This document shows, piece by piece, positions 63,999 through 64,000 of a DNA stretch of 64,000 nt. The position numbers and the translations under genes were made by a program. Origin of the DNA: Cylindrotheca closterium (taxonomy: Eukaryota; Bacillariophyta; Bacillariophyceae; Bacillariales; Bacillariaceae); the NCBI GenBank assembly GCA_933822405.4, contig CAKOGP040001759.1, forward strand, positions 181,645-245,644, read 5' to 3'. The notes beneath the pieces were generated by a model. That model saw nothing but the letters and a program-made list of their open reading frames with translations. It made no database searches and had not been told where the DNA came from. Within the stretch, counting starts at the first letter, position 1. The number at the start of each line of letters is the position of its first letter.

Positions 63999-64000
63999 TG

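Overview
The window is eukaryotic nuclear DNA, most likely from a pennate diatom. Coding is compact and on both strands, with few short GT-AG introns (three intron-containing genes resolved here). Two proteins, and possibly a third, start with an ER signal peptide followed by an aromatic-led plastid motif (FtsH, an atypical kinase, perhaps a fibrillin-like protein), which is the bipartite targeting used by complex red-lineage plastids. The window also holds diatom-type families: DUF6824-like proteins, a diatom-style cyclin, BspA-like LRR proteins, kinesin-light-chain-type TPR proteins and Copia (CoDi-like) retroelement fragments. The species assignment is inference; no rRNA or organelle marker is present.

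Layout. 1-12.8 kb: a multipass membrane protein cut by the left edge, an Mpv17/PMP22-family protein, a large plastid-type coiled-coil/atypical-kinase protein, an LRR plus ankyrin-like protein and a DUF6824-like gene. 13.1-21.9 kb: a segmental duplication carrying two more DUF6824-like genes, flanking a membrane protein with two SILK+RVxF (PP1-docking-like) modules and a broken SAP-like/thioredoxin pseudogene. 22-23.8 kb: no convincing genes. 23.8-38.7 kb: housekeeping block with eIF6, MsrA, a TatB-like protein, a cyclin, a four-exon PFK-2/FBPase-2, a two-exon fibrillin-like protein, a PDZ-like/FYVE/ankyrin protein and a two-exon plastid FtsH. 39-43.7 kb: tandem pair of 7TM receptor-like genes behind a TPR pseudogene. 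44.2-46.6 kb: a lysine/alanine-rich protein with about 11 degenerate Trp-Trp repeats. 46.6-58.7 kb: a mobile-element and satellite region with opposed Copia fragments, a 474-bp insertion flanked by a 5-bp duplication, a DDE transposase remnant, fold-back palindromes, a 176/178-bp satellite organised in 354-bp dimers, a 10-N assembly gap and another Copia remnant. 58.8-64 kb: a RelA/SpoT-like plus TPR protein, two doubtful small ORFs and a TPR protein running off the right edge.

The genes do not form operons. The functional themes are plastid maintenance (FtsH, signal-bearing kinase, fibrillin-like protein), carbon-flux control (PFK-2/FBPase-2), oxidative repair (MsrA), cell cycle and signalling (cyclin, FYVE, 7TM, PP1-docking candidate). 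Several families expanded by local duplication. The most interesting leads are the nuclear TatB-like protein, the SILK/RVxF membrane protein, the Trp-Trp repeat protein, the RelA/SpoT-TPR fusion, the homogenised dimeric satellite and an over-represented TACCGGTA palindrome in intergenic DNA.
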